Source: Argopecten irradians
Lineage: Eukaryota > Mollusca > Bivalvia > Pectinida > Pectinidae
Length of the DNA: 64,000 nucleotides
NCBI RefSeq assembly: GCF_041381155.1
Contig: NC_091147.1
Span: forward strand, 14,532,318-14,596,317
Direction: 5' to 3'
Shown here piece by piece: positions 46,201 to 56,651 of the stretch. The notes beneath the pieces were generated by a model. The model ran no database searches. It saw only the letters and a program-made list of their open reading frames with translations, and had not been told where the DNA came from. Both the position numbers and the translations under genes were made by a program. Position 1 is the first letter of the stretch. Every line of letters begins with the position of its first letter.

Positions 46201-49200
46201 TGCAAAAAATGAACATTTTTATTACCACATAATTTACATTTCACGATTTTTTTTCAGAATGGACTTATTTTCGAGAATTTTATGTATATCCTTTGAAATC
46301 GTCATTCACATGACAGACTCTGATGTGTTTACTATGTAAAACCAGCTTTAGGGACATCAGAGGGACGGACTCAAGAATCACGCAACATTCTATCTGGCCA
46401 ATAAACAATGGAGTAATTTTATAAAACGTAATTTTTAATTGGTTAAGTTTAATTTAATGACTACTTTAGACTGTTTCATGAAAAAAGAGAAGGGAAAAGA
46501 CTGTTTCAGGATATTTGGCCCAGTCTATGACAAGAAAAAGACGAGTACTGTATATCTTAATGTAGACATCGGCAAATTAATTCTATTTACCCTAATACAA
46601 TTGTATAAAATACCTCATTAACTTTTTTATCATATAAATAATGTATAATATATACACAATGTAAGATAAACATTTCCAATACTTGTAGAACACAGTGTGT
46701 TACGCTAATTGTCTCCTAAAATAGTAGGACTGTTTTAGTTTTTACCTTATTGGTTCAGAGTTGAAGATTTATCTTTATGGTTTGCTATTTGTGACGCAAG
46801 ATACAGCTCATGAAGAATATATCGTATACTTAAAGAGCAGAAGCCAGTGTCCTGAATGTGTTTGCTTAACTGATGGCATTAGAGAAAACAGCTAGTTACT
46901 GGAGACTTGAAAACATTTGTTTCTGTTGCGAGGTAATGTGTCTATATTTGGAATCACAATCAAATATAGAAGTAACACGCGCATTCACGTGGAGGTATGT
47001 CACGTGTCACATGTTCTTCATCTATTGAAGAGTATGACGAAAGTGTAACACAAAAAAAGACTGTAAAAGTAATCGAATCCATTAACAGCATAACATGGTC
47101 CATGTCATGAAGACAATAATGAGTTTGATTTCGTAATAATTCAATAATGCTTGTAATCAGCAACTCGACCAGGCCATAAATGAAAGCGTGACGCTGCCGC
47201 TTGCGACAGCGCTTGTAATTGTCTGATAATATCAGATACGAAGGCGTCATGATTTGATAGAAAAAATAATCCCTCGATAAATTTTGAATTTTGAAGAGAT
47301 AATATATAAGTTTGAAGTATCATGATTAACCTGAATATATATTTTTATGCTATGGGGATTTACACACAATTCTGAGTAATATTGTTTGATAGTCGTAAGG
47401 CTAGATTTATGCATATCGACAGTCATAACGAATAAGCGAAATCGTTATTTATCCAGAAACAAATTATACCTAACGGTTGACGAAACAAAACATCACACTT
47501 GTGTCTATGTTATAGAATCTTTTTGAAGATATAATTTTTTTTTATTGATCTCGCAGATATGATACGTATATCATAGGAATTCAAGTACTTCAATCATTCA
47601 ATTATTAAAATTATTACCAACCTTTGTGAAATCGGCAAATATGAATCCTTGTTGGAGTCCACTGAATATCAGCAGAGGAATCAGAAGTCGAAACGTCTTA
47701 TGTGAAACGAGAAGCGCAAGGTGTTGATCGATGATCTGAAAAAACCAACAACGATAAAGACATCTGATAATATCAACAGAAGACAATGTCCCTAATTAGT
47801 CGTGGTAAAAACAACAACGATAAAGACATCTGATAATATCAACATTTACAATGTCCCTAATTAGTCGTGGTAGTTGAAAAATTACAGTAGTTTCACCGCC
47901 AGCTAAAGCATCACTAACGTCGACGAAAACTACTGTTAAAAGAGGGTATTTCCCACCATTTTACTGTTTAATCGTATAAAATAATACACTGTTGACAAAT
48001 GGTATTTTTTCTATAGTCCATGGCACTGTCTACTGTATAGAATGAAGTACCGATTACTAATTATAGTTCAAATGATGAGTATCGTTAATGCTCTGGCGGC
48101 GGTGAAGTATCTTTAGATAAATTAATAAATTATTCTTTGAGGTATTTCTGTCGTTGAAACGTCACTTTGCTTGAAATACACTTTGCGATTTTTGGATTTG
48201 TTTATATCTTTCACCATTTAAACTTTTAAGAATACAGGCGAGACCTAATTGATTGTTCCCCAGCTGTCAATTAAATAGCGTAGACTTTGCATTTTGCATT
48301 GCCTGGTACGACCTGGTGTGTGTGAGCACGAGACGTGGCTACATACCGGCTGATGATGGGTCATTTGTACATACTTGGTACATGGAACTGTCTAATTCTT
48401 ACCTATTCGAATATATATTCAAACGGGCCTCGTTACATTGCAGTATGTGGTATCCTTATACATGTAGTATATAGAGGTATCCTAATATTCGAGTTTGATA
48501 TATAGCGAAAATTTTTCATAGAGATCAACCACGTACTTCGAATTAAACATTATATTCGAGATATATGAGTTCAGAATAAGGATGTTTAGCTGCATTTTGT
48601 TTCAAATAAATCGTCTTTGCCAAATATAAGAAAACAATGGTAGTTACTTGATATTCATTAAAATGCTTAGGATTCTACTGTATAGTGCTTTAAATTTGCA
48701 GGATCAATATTTTGTGAGATTAAATTTAGCGTTTAACCAATGCCTATAGTTCCTGACTTTATATGATACTATTGTACTTTTCAGTGAAAATCTAATAAAC
48801 CAAAAATAAATCGCTATAGAGTATTCGAACTAAAATGAAATTGATATTTATCCATGGTAACAGAACTCAATTGATATTTATCCACGATAACAGAACTAAA
48901 ATGCCATTGATATTTATCCAAGATTATAGAACTGATATGCAATTGATATTTATCCATGAAAGCAGAACTGAAATGCATTTGATATTTACTCATGGCAACA
49001 GAACTAAAATGCTATTGATATTTATCCATGGTAACAGAACTATGAATGCAATGCAATTGATATGTATCCATGATAACAAACCTAAAATACAATTGATGTT
49101 TATAAATGATAACAGAACTAAAATTCAATTGATATTTGTCCATGATAACAGAACTAAAATGAAATTAACATTTATCTATGGTAACAGAACTAAAATTCAA

Positions 49201-52200
49201 TTGATATTTGTCTATGATAACAAAACTAAAATGAAATTAACATTTATTTATGGTAATTGAACTAAAATGCAATTGATATTTACCCAATATAACATTCATT
49301 TGTTTAAACCTTTCAGTAATTGTTTATTGAGCCAATTCCTTCAACACAGTATGACGTAAAACAGCTATATGTTTTACTGAGGAAAACTCTCTATGACCAA
49401 CACCACTGGCCTGGTTTGTTGCCCTCCCAGCAGCCTAAGGTGTCAGTATCGCCACCCTGGGATACTAGTGTACCGTCAGGCCTGATTCGATTGCTCCAGC
49501 CTGAGGCGTTTGTGTGGGAGTGTGGATTCAATCGTCCCGACAGTTATAAACCTGTTTCCTTCTAGTATTTGGGTATCCATTAAGCCACTCTGTCTAAAAT
49601 GCGGTTGTGTTCCAGAGTTTGTATTCGGTAACACATTTCTTTTAAAACACAATTACAGTCATCGGTTTTCTGAGGGGAAACACTAGTGTCATTCCTCTGA
49701 CATACAACATGTCTTTCGTTGTATCCTGATCAATTCCTTTTCCTCTCTATATTTCCTAATACGTGTATGTATTCGTCTATATGCAGCAAATGTTTTAAAT
49801 GCGGCTTGATATGATGTCCTGTCGACCCTTTTAGTCATTTTTGTTCATCTAGGCTGAATGGTATAACAAAGACGGTGTATTTGTGAACCGAACCCATTCC
49901 TATGAACTCGTTTATCAATAGTTAGTACAATATTTGTAAATGAATGTTTATTTCGAAATTTTGGGTAAACTAAGCTAGACTAGACTCGTCTCCAGTCTCT
50001 TAAATATCAAAATCATCTTTTAAATTTGGCTTCATGTTTTGTCTCTGCAACATATCCGATTCTAGCCTAAGTTTCACACCGAGTAAAGGGAGACAATCTA
50101 AAATTATAATTCATATGTGATATGATGGTAATTTTATCGTCTGACATAAAAAATGATGCGAAATACAAATTGCTGGAGGAATATTACTGGGTCAGGTCCA
50201 ACTAGCGAATTCACCCATGAAAATAAATAGATACATTCAATGCAAATTATCTACCTCAAGTAAAACTAACCGTTTACATTATCACAAATATTAACATAAT
50301 CTTGTCATAATTTAAAACAAAAGTAGGTCAAATGAAACATTTTGTTTGTAATAACTACAATAAATCATATTTCAGCTGCGTATCGTAACACATTTTATAA
50401 TCATCATTTGATGAAATCATGCCCCGATAAAAACACTTTCAGAGTTAACTTCCCATTAGTTCTTCAAATATTACTATTAATATCGTATGAACATCTTTTA
50501 AAAGAAACTTGTTCCCCTGATATATATAACTCTATTCTATGATAATTTGGAATGAAAAGCAAAGAAAATGAGAAGCGACGCATTTTTTCAGGACCTTACA
50601 TACAATCTGCATTACTTATTATTCAATTGGTATCAAATATTTACAAGTACGATGGAGCTTCCTCATTTTAGCCATCTTCAGGTAAATATGGTTAAATAAT
50701 GATGTGGTGGAATAGAAAGACTTAGTGATTAGTAATTGATGACATCAGGTTTGAAAATAGGTTTCTGATAAGTGAGGAAAGTGAAGGAGGGCTGAAGTTA
50801 GTTGCGAGTTTCTACTTATGTAGTTCCTTTTCCGTTTAATAAAACTCGGATCTGGTTCCTTGTTCCGTTTATTAAACGAAACCAGGAACTGGCTACCAAC
50901 TTCAGCTCTCCGATTGTGAATTGATGTATTCCGGAGTAACGAGCCTCCGCTGTAGTCTACATACTATGTGTATAAACTCTATTCACGTCATTTACATAAA
51001 CTTATGTAATCCAAACACATTATAGATGTAGCATACCATTTGAGAACCATAGATAACATTTCTTGTAAACAGACAGGGACGACTTCAATGGCAGAAGAAT
51101 CGCGATAGCTTTGCTTGCAGCTAGCCTCATAGCTAATCGATACACTAGTTTTCAAAATATGGCATAAGTCAGCTGTCAAACATGTGTTTGTAGTTGGATC
51201 ATTAAAGTCGCAAATGTCTAGCAGTTTTCCTAAAATAACTTCATTTCCATATGAAATTATGATGAAAGGGCTCGCTATCGAGATTGTACAGTTATACTTG
51301 TAAAAGCGCTCGAATCCTATACTAATGTATTTAGAGGGCCTCTCTGATAGATGGTGGCTGTGCGGTAAACGCCAATATGAGCTAATGGCGTACTCTCATC
51401 ACTCTCTCGCCACGACCACGTTTTGATGAAACCGCCACTACAGACTGGGCTATATTACATCTCCCCACTAACGCCACGTTAACGTCTATTGGAGGACGCG
51501 TTATAATAAAACACAATACACCAGATCAATTTTTATGACAAAACCTATTGTCATTTGCCATGTGCATGGTGTCAGGTTGTGAGTACCAGCCTTATCAATC
51601 GGCCGATCCATTTTCACTTTTTACTGTTGTGTAGAGGAATAAAGATTTCTTAATCTAAATCAAGATGGTTAATGGTAAAAGCATAATGTATTAACGGACG
51701 GAATGATTGAATGTGTGTTTTTATTTTTCAGAAATGGATATTTTTTGCTAATATTTATCGTTCATTCTCCAATGACACGTTATTCGCCGTTTATAGGATA
51801 TAAAAGCAAGGCAAGCATGCCCTAAACACAATGCGATTCTAATAATTGCCATATATACACAGTATTTCTATTGAGTGACATGTTTCAGTAACGAACTGGT
51901 AAACGTTTATCATAATATGCGCCTTGTAATACTGTTTGGAACATTTTCGCGGGAAATGATATTCGCTGATTATCTGTATAGTCTTTCAAGCCGTCATTCA
52001 TACGACAGGATATGATACATACGTAAACAAGGAGTTTGATAAATTTCGTGAATTTGGATAGATCCGCGAATTAAGCGAAATTAAAAACCCCGCGAATATT
52101 AGCAATTATATAGTAACTATATTGACGTTTAAACAAACTTCATGTTAAGATGGTAATATAAATGGTTGGACAAGTTTAAAAAAAAGACTGAGAAGTTGTC

Positions 52201-55050
52201 CGCGAACGAAGACATATACATATATATATATATATATATAAATTTATGTTCTTTTTTTAAATGTATCTGTTTAATATTTATATTATTATCTAGTCAAACA
52301 TGAGAAGTTCAATCCAAATGAGACTAAACAAATATGACACCATGTCAAAATGTCCAATTTTCCCAAAGAGCTAATGATTTTAATGGAACTGTAATGTCAC
52401 GTTGACATAGTGAATGTCAGGCTGGGGGAACGGAACCAAATTACGAAATCGATGTGACTACATTTACCCGCGTACAACCACAGATCCATACGGATCTTAT
52501 ATTTACTGTATAGCCCGCTCTATTCGCGAGTCAACATTTTTGCATTTTTTTTAAGTTTTAGAATTTAGCGATTTTATAATAAGTATATATATATAATTTA
52601 TCCATTTCTCAAATTTTGCGGATATGATTTTCGCGATCACAGCAATATCTGGAGAAACCGCGACAATATCATCGCTGCGCCCGCGAAAATAAACGGCTAA
52701 ATGGTAATAATTCTAGTTCGTATACCACTGAACAATGGAGTATAGAAAAGTCGTTTGGATGACAGTCATGATCGTCAGAAGAGAAAGTGTCTAGGTGGAT
52801 ATCGGTACAACGATGTTTTTGTTTTATCAGCTTAACGTCCTATTGACAGCCAGGATCATGTAAGGACGTGCCAGGTTTGTTGGCAGGAAAGAGTACCAGG
52901 AGAAAAAAACACCGACCAGCGGTCAATACCTGGCAACTGCTCCACATTGGATTCGAACTCACGATCCAGAGGTGGAGGGATTGTGTCGAGACATCTTAAC
53001 CACTCGACCACCGCGGCCCCGTTACAACGATATTGCAGACTTATTGAACAATATTAAACATATTATGAAGACAAAAATGACTTTTATAATTAGGTGTTCT
53101 ATATACACACGTTGAGTCATGTAGAGATTGGTAATTTTATATCCTAGAATATCCTAGAAAAGTAGTCTTTTATGTTATAAGCATGTTGTGTTTATACAAA
53201 GGTCGCTAAGGGAGATTCGCTGTATTCGTCAAATTGTACAGTACAGACAAGTATCTTTGAAGGGGATAATAGGCAGTCCAAACAAAAAGAACGCATTTTT
53301 GCTTTCAAGACTTACAATGTATTTGATTCAATTTTGCAAAGCCAAGAAACTCCTAATGAAGTTTAGCAGTATTGCCAAAACTCAGGATATTACCGTCTAC
53401 TATGCAGTAAAATGAGTACACACATTTATGCCAGGGATAGCAGCACTGTTCTGCAACCTCAGTGCACACTCATTTATATAGTGTAACAACGAATTAATAA
53501 GTGATTTCTTAGACATATTTTCATATAAATACGAAAAGAAAACGTGAAAAATAAAAGTATGAGTTTTTGTTAATGTTTATAAAGTATCACATATGTTTGT
53601 CCGTGTTGTTGAATGAATTTGTCAGCTTATATAATAAAGAATATATATTTGAATATATTTGCTATATGCCTTATCTACAGCAATCTATGCTTGTTTATAT
53701 ATCATTAGATATACCTATGATGTATTGCTACTTATCTGTATTCTACAGATGCAGATCTGATTGTCAGATCAATTTCAGCAAGTGTTTGACGCTGTAAGGA
53801 ACGAACACTAATCGATGTTTTACTAAACAGAAAACCTTGAATAAACACCAAAATAGTTTAACAACTCTAAACACGAAATAGGATGATCTCATTGGTAAAT
53901 CCAGTCATACCGAGTTCAAGGTCAATGGCGTTGTTTTGTTCTAATAGGGCATAATATATAGGCATCAATACACTACTTAATCTATAAATAAAACATTAAT
54001 CAGTTTTCGTTATAAGAATATTCGACATTTCGACATAAAGAGGTGATTGCACATGGTTTAATTAATTTTCTTTGTTAAAACGGTCATGTCACGAAATAAT
54101 AGCTGCAAATGAAATGTAAAATTTGTTATCTATGCGTTATAGACATGTAAAATGATTTTTTTTCATATTATATCCGACCTTCTTGTTGGACAATTATTTT
54201 GTTCATACACCTAGAATGGTGCAAAAACTCGACACAATCATCGCAAAATTGCTTTAAGCAGCTTTAGCAAATAAACCTTGATGCACCATTCAATCAATAA
54301 TTCAAGTTACGTTACCAAACTCATTGGTATACATTCTATGCGCTTTCACTATTATCAATTATAACTCCTCAAAACGCCTAATTGTACATAACGATATTAT
54401 GATATTCTGAAATTATGGTAAATTAAGAAGTTTCAGACATTAAATTTATTTTAAATAATTATATGATAGGCAATCGGATATTATATACGGTCTTTATATC
54501 TTGCCTTCCGTTTAGTATTGGGCGAAGATACCTGTATGTCATCTTGTTATAAAAATATACAAATGTATCAATGTAGTGTGATGTAAGCTTTTCTTCTTTT
54601 GAAATGTTAAAAATATACTAAAGACCTTCATGGCAAGAGGTCTTTAACAAAAATCTGTCTGTTAAAATAGGACTTTTTAGGTCATAGCAAGGTAGCTGCT
54701 AAAGCATGTTGTTTAAATACTGATATATACAGTACATATGCTTTAGTGTATGTTTTAACACAGGTGACATGTCGTGATCTCCTTTCTAGCCATAGCAAAC
54801 AAGATCAATACTTATACCTATACTTTTTACCATTCTCCTAACTTTTATATTTAAGAGGAAAGCGCCAGTAAACTACATATCAATCTTGAATATTACTTTG
54901 ATAGATTACTACCTACCCCTATACATGTCTTCTCTGGGTCCACCTTGGCACCGATTCTATCTAGGCAGAAGAAAATAAGGCAAAACCCAATAAATCCCAA
55001 TACCATGTAGGCACACATTAGCTTCCATAGAATATCGACATTATCCAAAC
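43017..55050 (-). CDS. UNC93A: UNC93A-like membrane protein, C-terminal four exons (gene partial)
   Basis: Four exons (55050-54917, 47735-47622, 46199-45932, 43249-43017) join into 249 residues plus TAA with matching phases at all three junctions. The product aligns with the second half of UNC93A from memory of the family: the SGLQQGF core, then the FADFTK/SYVTCALG junction (human SSEYTR/SYVTCTLG), the GFCDAVWQTQCN segment, and IAFANYRLLQSFG (human AAFANYRLWEALG). Several hydrophobic stretches fit transmembrane helices 6-12. The family (UNC-93, MFS superfamily) includes worm UNC-93, a regulator of a two-pore potassium channel, and vertebrate UNC93B1, a Toll-like receptor chaperone; the role of UNC93A itself is not firmly established. 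Animal members have about 450 residues, so roughly 200 N-terminal residues are missing. I found no earlier exon between 55051 and 64000. The tail after the last helix is short and acidic. Introns are 7181, 1422 and 2682 bases and carry repeats. Confidence 0.87.
43300..43630 (+). repeat. Degenerate tandem repeat in last intron of UNC93A-like gene
   Basis: Three diverged units of about 100 bases with caaagagag, ctccctct and aaaagtca words in the same order. Confidence 0.5.
45932..46199 (-). CDS. UNC93A: UNC93A-like gene exon covering SYVTCALG to VWQTQCN
   Basis: This exon is 268 bases between the acceptor ttttttgcag and the donor gtaagt; it starts in phase 0 and ends in phase 1. It covers SYVTCALGEEYIGYS through WGFCDAVWQTQCN, about three helices. 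Human UNC93A has SYVTCTLG and WGVADAVWQTQNN at the same places, so this is the strongest single identification in the window. The open frame runs past the donor into the intron, but that continuation has no resemblance to the family. Confidence 0.9.
47622..47735 (-). CDS. UNC93A: UNC93A-like gene exon with the SGLQQGF motif
   Basis: This exon is 114 bases, 38 codons, phase 0 at both ends, between the acceptor ttttttcag and the donor gttggt. It reads from IIDQHLALL to FADFTK and contains LLIPLLIFSGLQQGF, the counterpart of human LLILLPLYSGLQQGF. This is one of the most conserved parts of the family. The intron sequence just upstream of the acceptor is tandemly duplicated. Confidence 0.88.
47739..47872 (-). 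repeat. 66-base tandem duplication covering a splice-acceptor tract
   Basis: acaacgataaagacatctga + taatatcaaca and caatgtccctaattagtcgt + ggta occur twice, 66 bases apart. On the minus strand the first copy supplies the pyrimidine tract of the acceptor at 47736, and the second lies just upstream. The second copy has no AG at the matching place. Confidence 0.8.
47886..48112. mobile_element. Older MITE related to the TTAA element at 56.2 kb
   Basis: Termini agtagtttcaccgcc and ggcggtgaagtatct are inverted repeats, flanked by ttac and ttag (decayed TTAA). It shares internal words with the 56.2-kb element: aatggtattttttct and gttcaaatgatgagtatcgt against gttcaaatgatgaggatcgt. It lies in the UNC93A-like intron. 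Confidence 0.6.
48830..49290 (+). repeat. 36-base tandem array in UNC93A-like intron
   Basis: Unit aactaaaatgcaattgatat + ttatccatggtaacag, about 12-13 copies. 36 is a multiple of three, giving a spurious 12-residue repeat protein (MKLIFIHGNRTK). It is not coding: it lies within an intron and the frame ends with the array. Confidence 0.88.
49320..49565 (+). CDS. Isolated GC-richer open frame, unidentified
   Basis: An open frame of about 80 codons is clearly richer in GC than its flanks and has a protein-like composition (HHWPGLLPSQQP, then VWECGFNRPDSYKPVSF). It lies inside the 7.2-kb UNC93A-like intron on the opposite strand. It has no ATG of its own; an in-frame TAA lies immediately before it and directly follows a ttttcag-like acceptor, so a simple spliced exon does not work. 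It may be a fragment of a dead gene or transposon. I do not recognise it. Confidence 0.18.
   Translation: MFIEPIPSTQYDVKQLYVLLRKTLYDQHHWPGLLPSQQPKVSVSPPWDTSVPSGLIRLLQPEAFVWECGFNRPDSYKPVSF
49566..52814. other. Intron of UNC93A-like gene, no further exon seen
   Basis: Holds a small inverted repeat at about 50830-50875 (tccgtttaataaaac / tccgtttattaaacga), a (ta)n run at 52216-52240, and two cgcgaaa-rich patches (51930-52110, 52500-52710). Confidence 0.45.
52815..53021 (-). mobile_element. tRNA-derived SINE in UNC93A-like intron
   Basis: Reverse-strand copy: the tail complement cttaacgtcctattgacagc, the body gtcaatacctggcaactgct, a B-box complement ggattcgaactcacgatcc, and the A-box complement ttaaccactcgaccaccgcg. 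Both promoter boxes are well preserved. It sits in the 7.2-kb intron in the same direction as the gene. Confidence 0.85.
54917..55050 (-). CDS. UNC93A: UNC93A-like gene, first exon visible in window
   Basis: On the minus strand an acceptor (gttttacag) precedes GTTTGGATAATG and the exon ends at ATAGGG before the donor gtaggt. It is 134 bases: it needs one base from an upstream exon and ends in phase 0. It encodes one hydrophobic helix (VLGFIGFCLIFFCLDRI) and a charged loop ending EKTCIG. This position matches the helix that precedes the central loop in UNC93A proteins. The 3' end of the preceding intron plus the start of this exon is repeated in decayed form at 55055-55430. Confidence 0.8.
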
Positions 55051-55054
55051 CTGT

Positions 55055-55430
55055 AAAACATAAAATACATATGTAGTATAATGATAACATAACATGAATA
55101 TGACATTTCATAATCTTCAATGGAACATCGAAATTGCCTAAACCTGTAAAACAAATATGTAGCATAATGATAGCATTACATAAATATGAAGCATAATGAT
55201 AACATAACATAAATAAGACATACAATCTTCAATTGTATAGGCATTATCCAAACAGTAAAATATAAAATACATATGTAGCATAATGATAACATAACATGAA
55301 TATGACATTTCATAATCTTCAGTGGAACATCGACATTGCCTTAACCTGTAAAAAATAAATATGTAGCATAATGATAGCATAATACAAATATGACATATTA
55401 TCTTCAATAGCATATATAGACATATTTCCA
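55055..55430 (-). repeat. Tandem copies of the intron end plus exon start
   Basis: Units of about 91-108 bases. On the minus strand each contains catatgacattatgctacat-like intron sequence, an acag-like acceptor and a decayed version of the first 30-35 bases of the exon at 55050 (GTTTGGATAATG... gives GTTTAGGCAATTTCGATGTT, GTTTGGATAATGCC and GTTAAGGCAATGTCGATGTT). A further decayed copy lies at 56010-56100. Confidence 0.8.
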
Positions 55431-55853
55431 TTCTACTTTCAGTTTCCCGTTTAATTTATGTTAAACCAGATGGGCAATATCTGGCTATGAACTCCAATCT
55501 GGTCAAGCGTATGAATATTTGACGTTTCCGCTGCGTCACTGAGAATGTATACACTGTATACTTACGCCTATACATAACGGTCAAATATTTTTAAAAGTGG
55601 TTTTAAAGTTGTGCGGTCTATGAAATCTAATGGTATTATCGTATTGACAAAATAACATGTATAAAAAATATTATCGCATAATTTTCATTTGTTAGCTTGT
55701 TTCAAACCGTTTTGTGTTGAACTATATTCAGAATCTGATGCTATGGCTGTTCCGTTTATTGAACTTGGTGACGTCAACACTAGCGCAAGCGGGAAATTCA
55801 AAAGATATACATGTATAGTTTTGAATTTGAATGATCGTAATGGAAATATAAGT

Positions 55854-56006
55854 AATAAACTGTTACCAGATTGGACATACAGTTGATATGAAGCCCATCC
55901 GTCCGAAAGATAAATATTCATGGCGCCCTAACGGGCGCCATTCTATTTATCTTCCTTCCGGATGGGCTTCATATCAACTGTATGTCCAATCTGGTAACAG
56001 TTTATT
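55854..56006. mobile_element. 153-base near-perfect hairpin element
   Basis: Arms of about 73 bases with very few mismatches (left aataaactgttaccagattg, inner end catggcgccc) around a 5-base loop. It lies upstream of the first visible UNC93A-like exon, between copies of the exon-start repeat. The very high arm identity suggests a recent insertion. Confidence 0.75.
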
Positions 56007-56110
56007 GCTTAATTAGTCTAAACCTATGAAAAAAATGATATGAAGCATAATGGTACATGTATCATAACATGAATATGACATATCGTAATCTTCAATGGCA
56101 TAGAAATTAT

Positions 56111-56651
56111 TGTTGTGTGTGTGTTCGGTGAGATAGCACTATAAATGGCACTCACGAACAGATACACTCCGGATATACCTCAGCCTTTCAAACATTCACT
56201 CGCGTCAGATACACGCAACATGTCTCATACACGGTAGACAGTCCTTAAAGAGGCTCCACAAATGGTATTTTTTCTCTATTAACAACAGGAGCAGACCTTT
56301 TAGTATTTTTCGTCAGTTGCAAAAGTGACTTACTTTACACCATTATCAGCTTTGAAAAGTTTGAGCTTCTAATTTTACTTAGAGATAAAAGTATTAAAAA
56401 TGATTAATTGCATCCCGAAAAAAATCCGTAGCACTATGTCCTATATGGAATGTACTACTGATTGCGTATGTACCAAAATAAAAATAAATAATTTTATATT
56501 GCTTTTTTAGTTAATTAGATATATATATACACTATTAAACACCAATTATTGTTCAAATGATGAGGATCGTGTTTTCTCTGTCGGCAGTGGAGCATCTTTA
56601 AATGACCCTGATTGTTAATAGGACGTTAACCTAATAAAACACTCACTCATT
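56111..56651 (+). mobile_element. SINE-like repeat (family R) split by a MITE
   Basis: The left part (56111-56248) has gagatagcactataaatggc and acacggtagacagtcctta; the right part (56598-56651) has atgaccctgattgttaatag and gacgttaacc. Joined, they match the intact copies (gtccttacatgacc, then ctgttaatagg), so the intervening 349 bases are a later insertion. Confidence 0.7.
56249..56597. mobile_element. MITE with TTAA target site (piggyBac-type), nested
   Basis: Flanked on both sides by TTAA (56245-56248 and 56598-56601). The termini are imperfect inverted repeats, agaggctccac and gtggagcatct. It contains no coding sequence. TTAA duplication is the hallmark of the piggyBac superfamily. The interrupted host repeat gives an independent check on the boundaries. 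Confidence 0.75.

Noticed and set aside
48835..49260. Repeat protein with 12-residue units (MKLIFIHGNRTK)
   Set aside because: 36-base intronic array; the frame begins and ends with the repeat.
55685..55921. Open frames on both strands at the hairpin element
   Set aside because: They run across one arm of the foldback and have no family resemblance.
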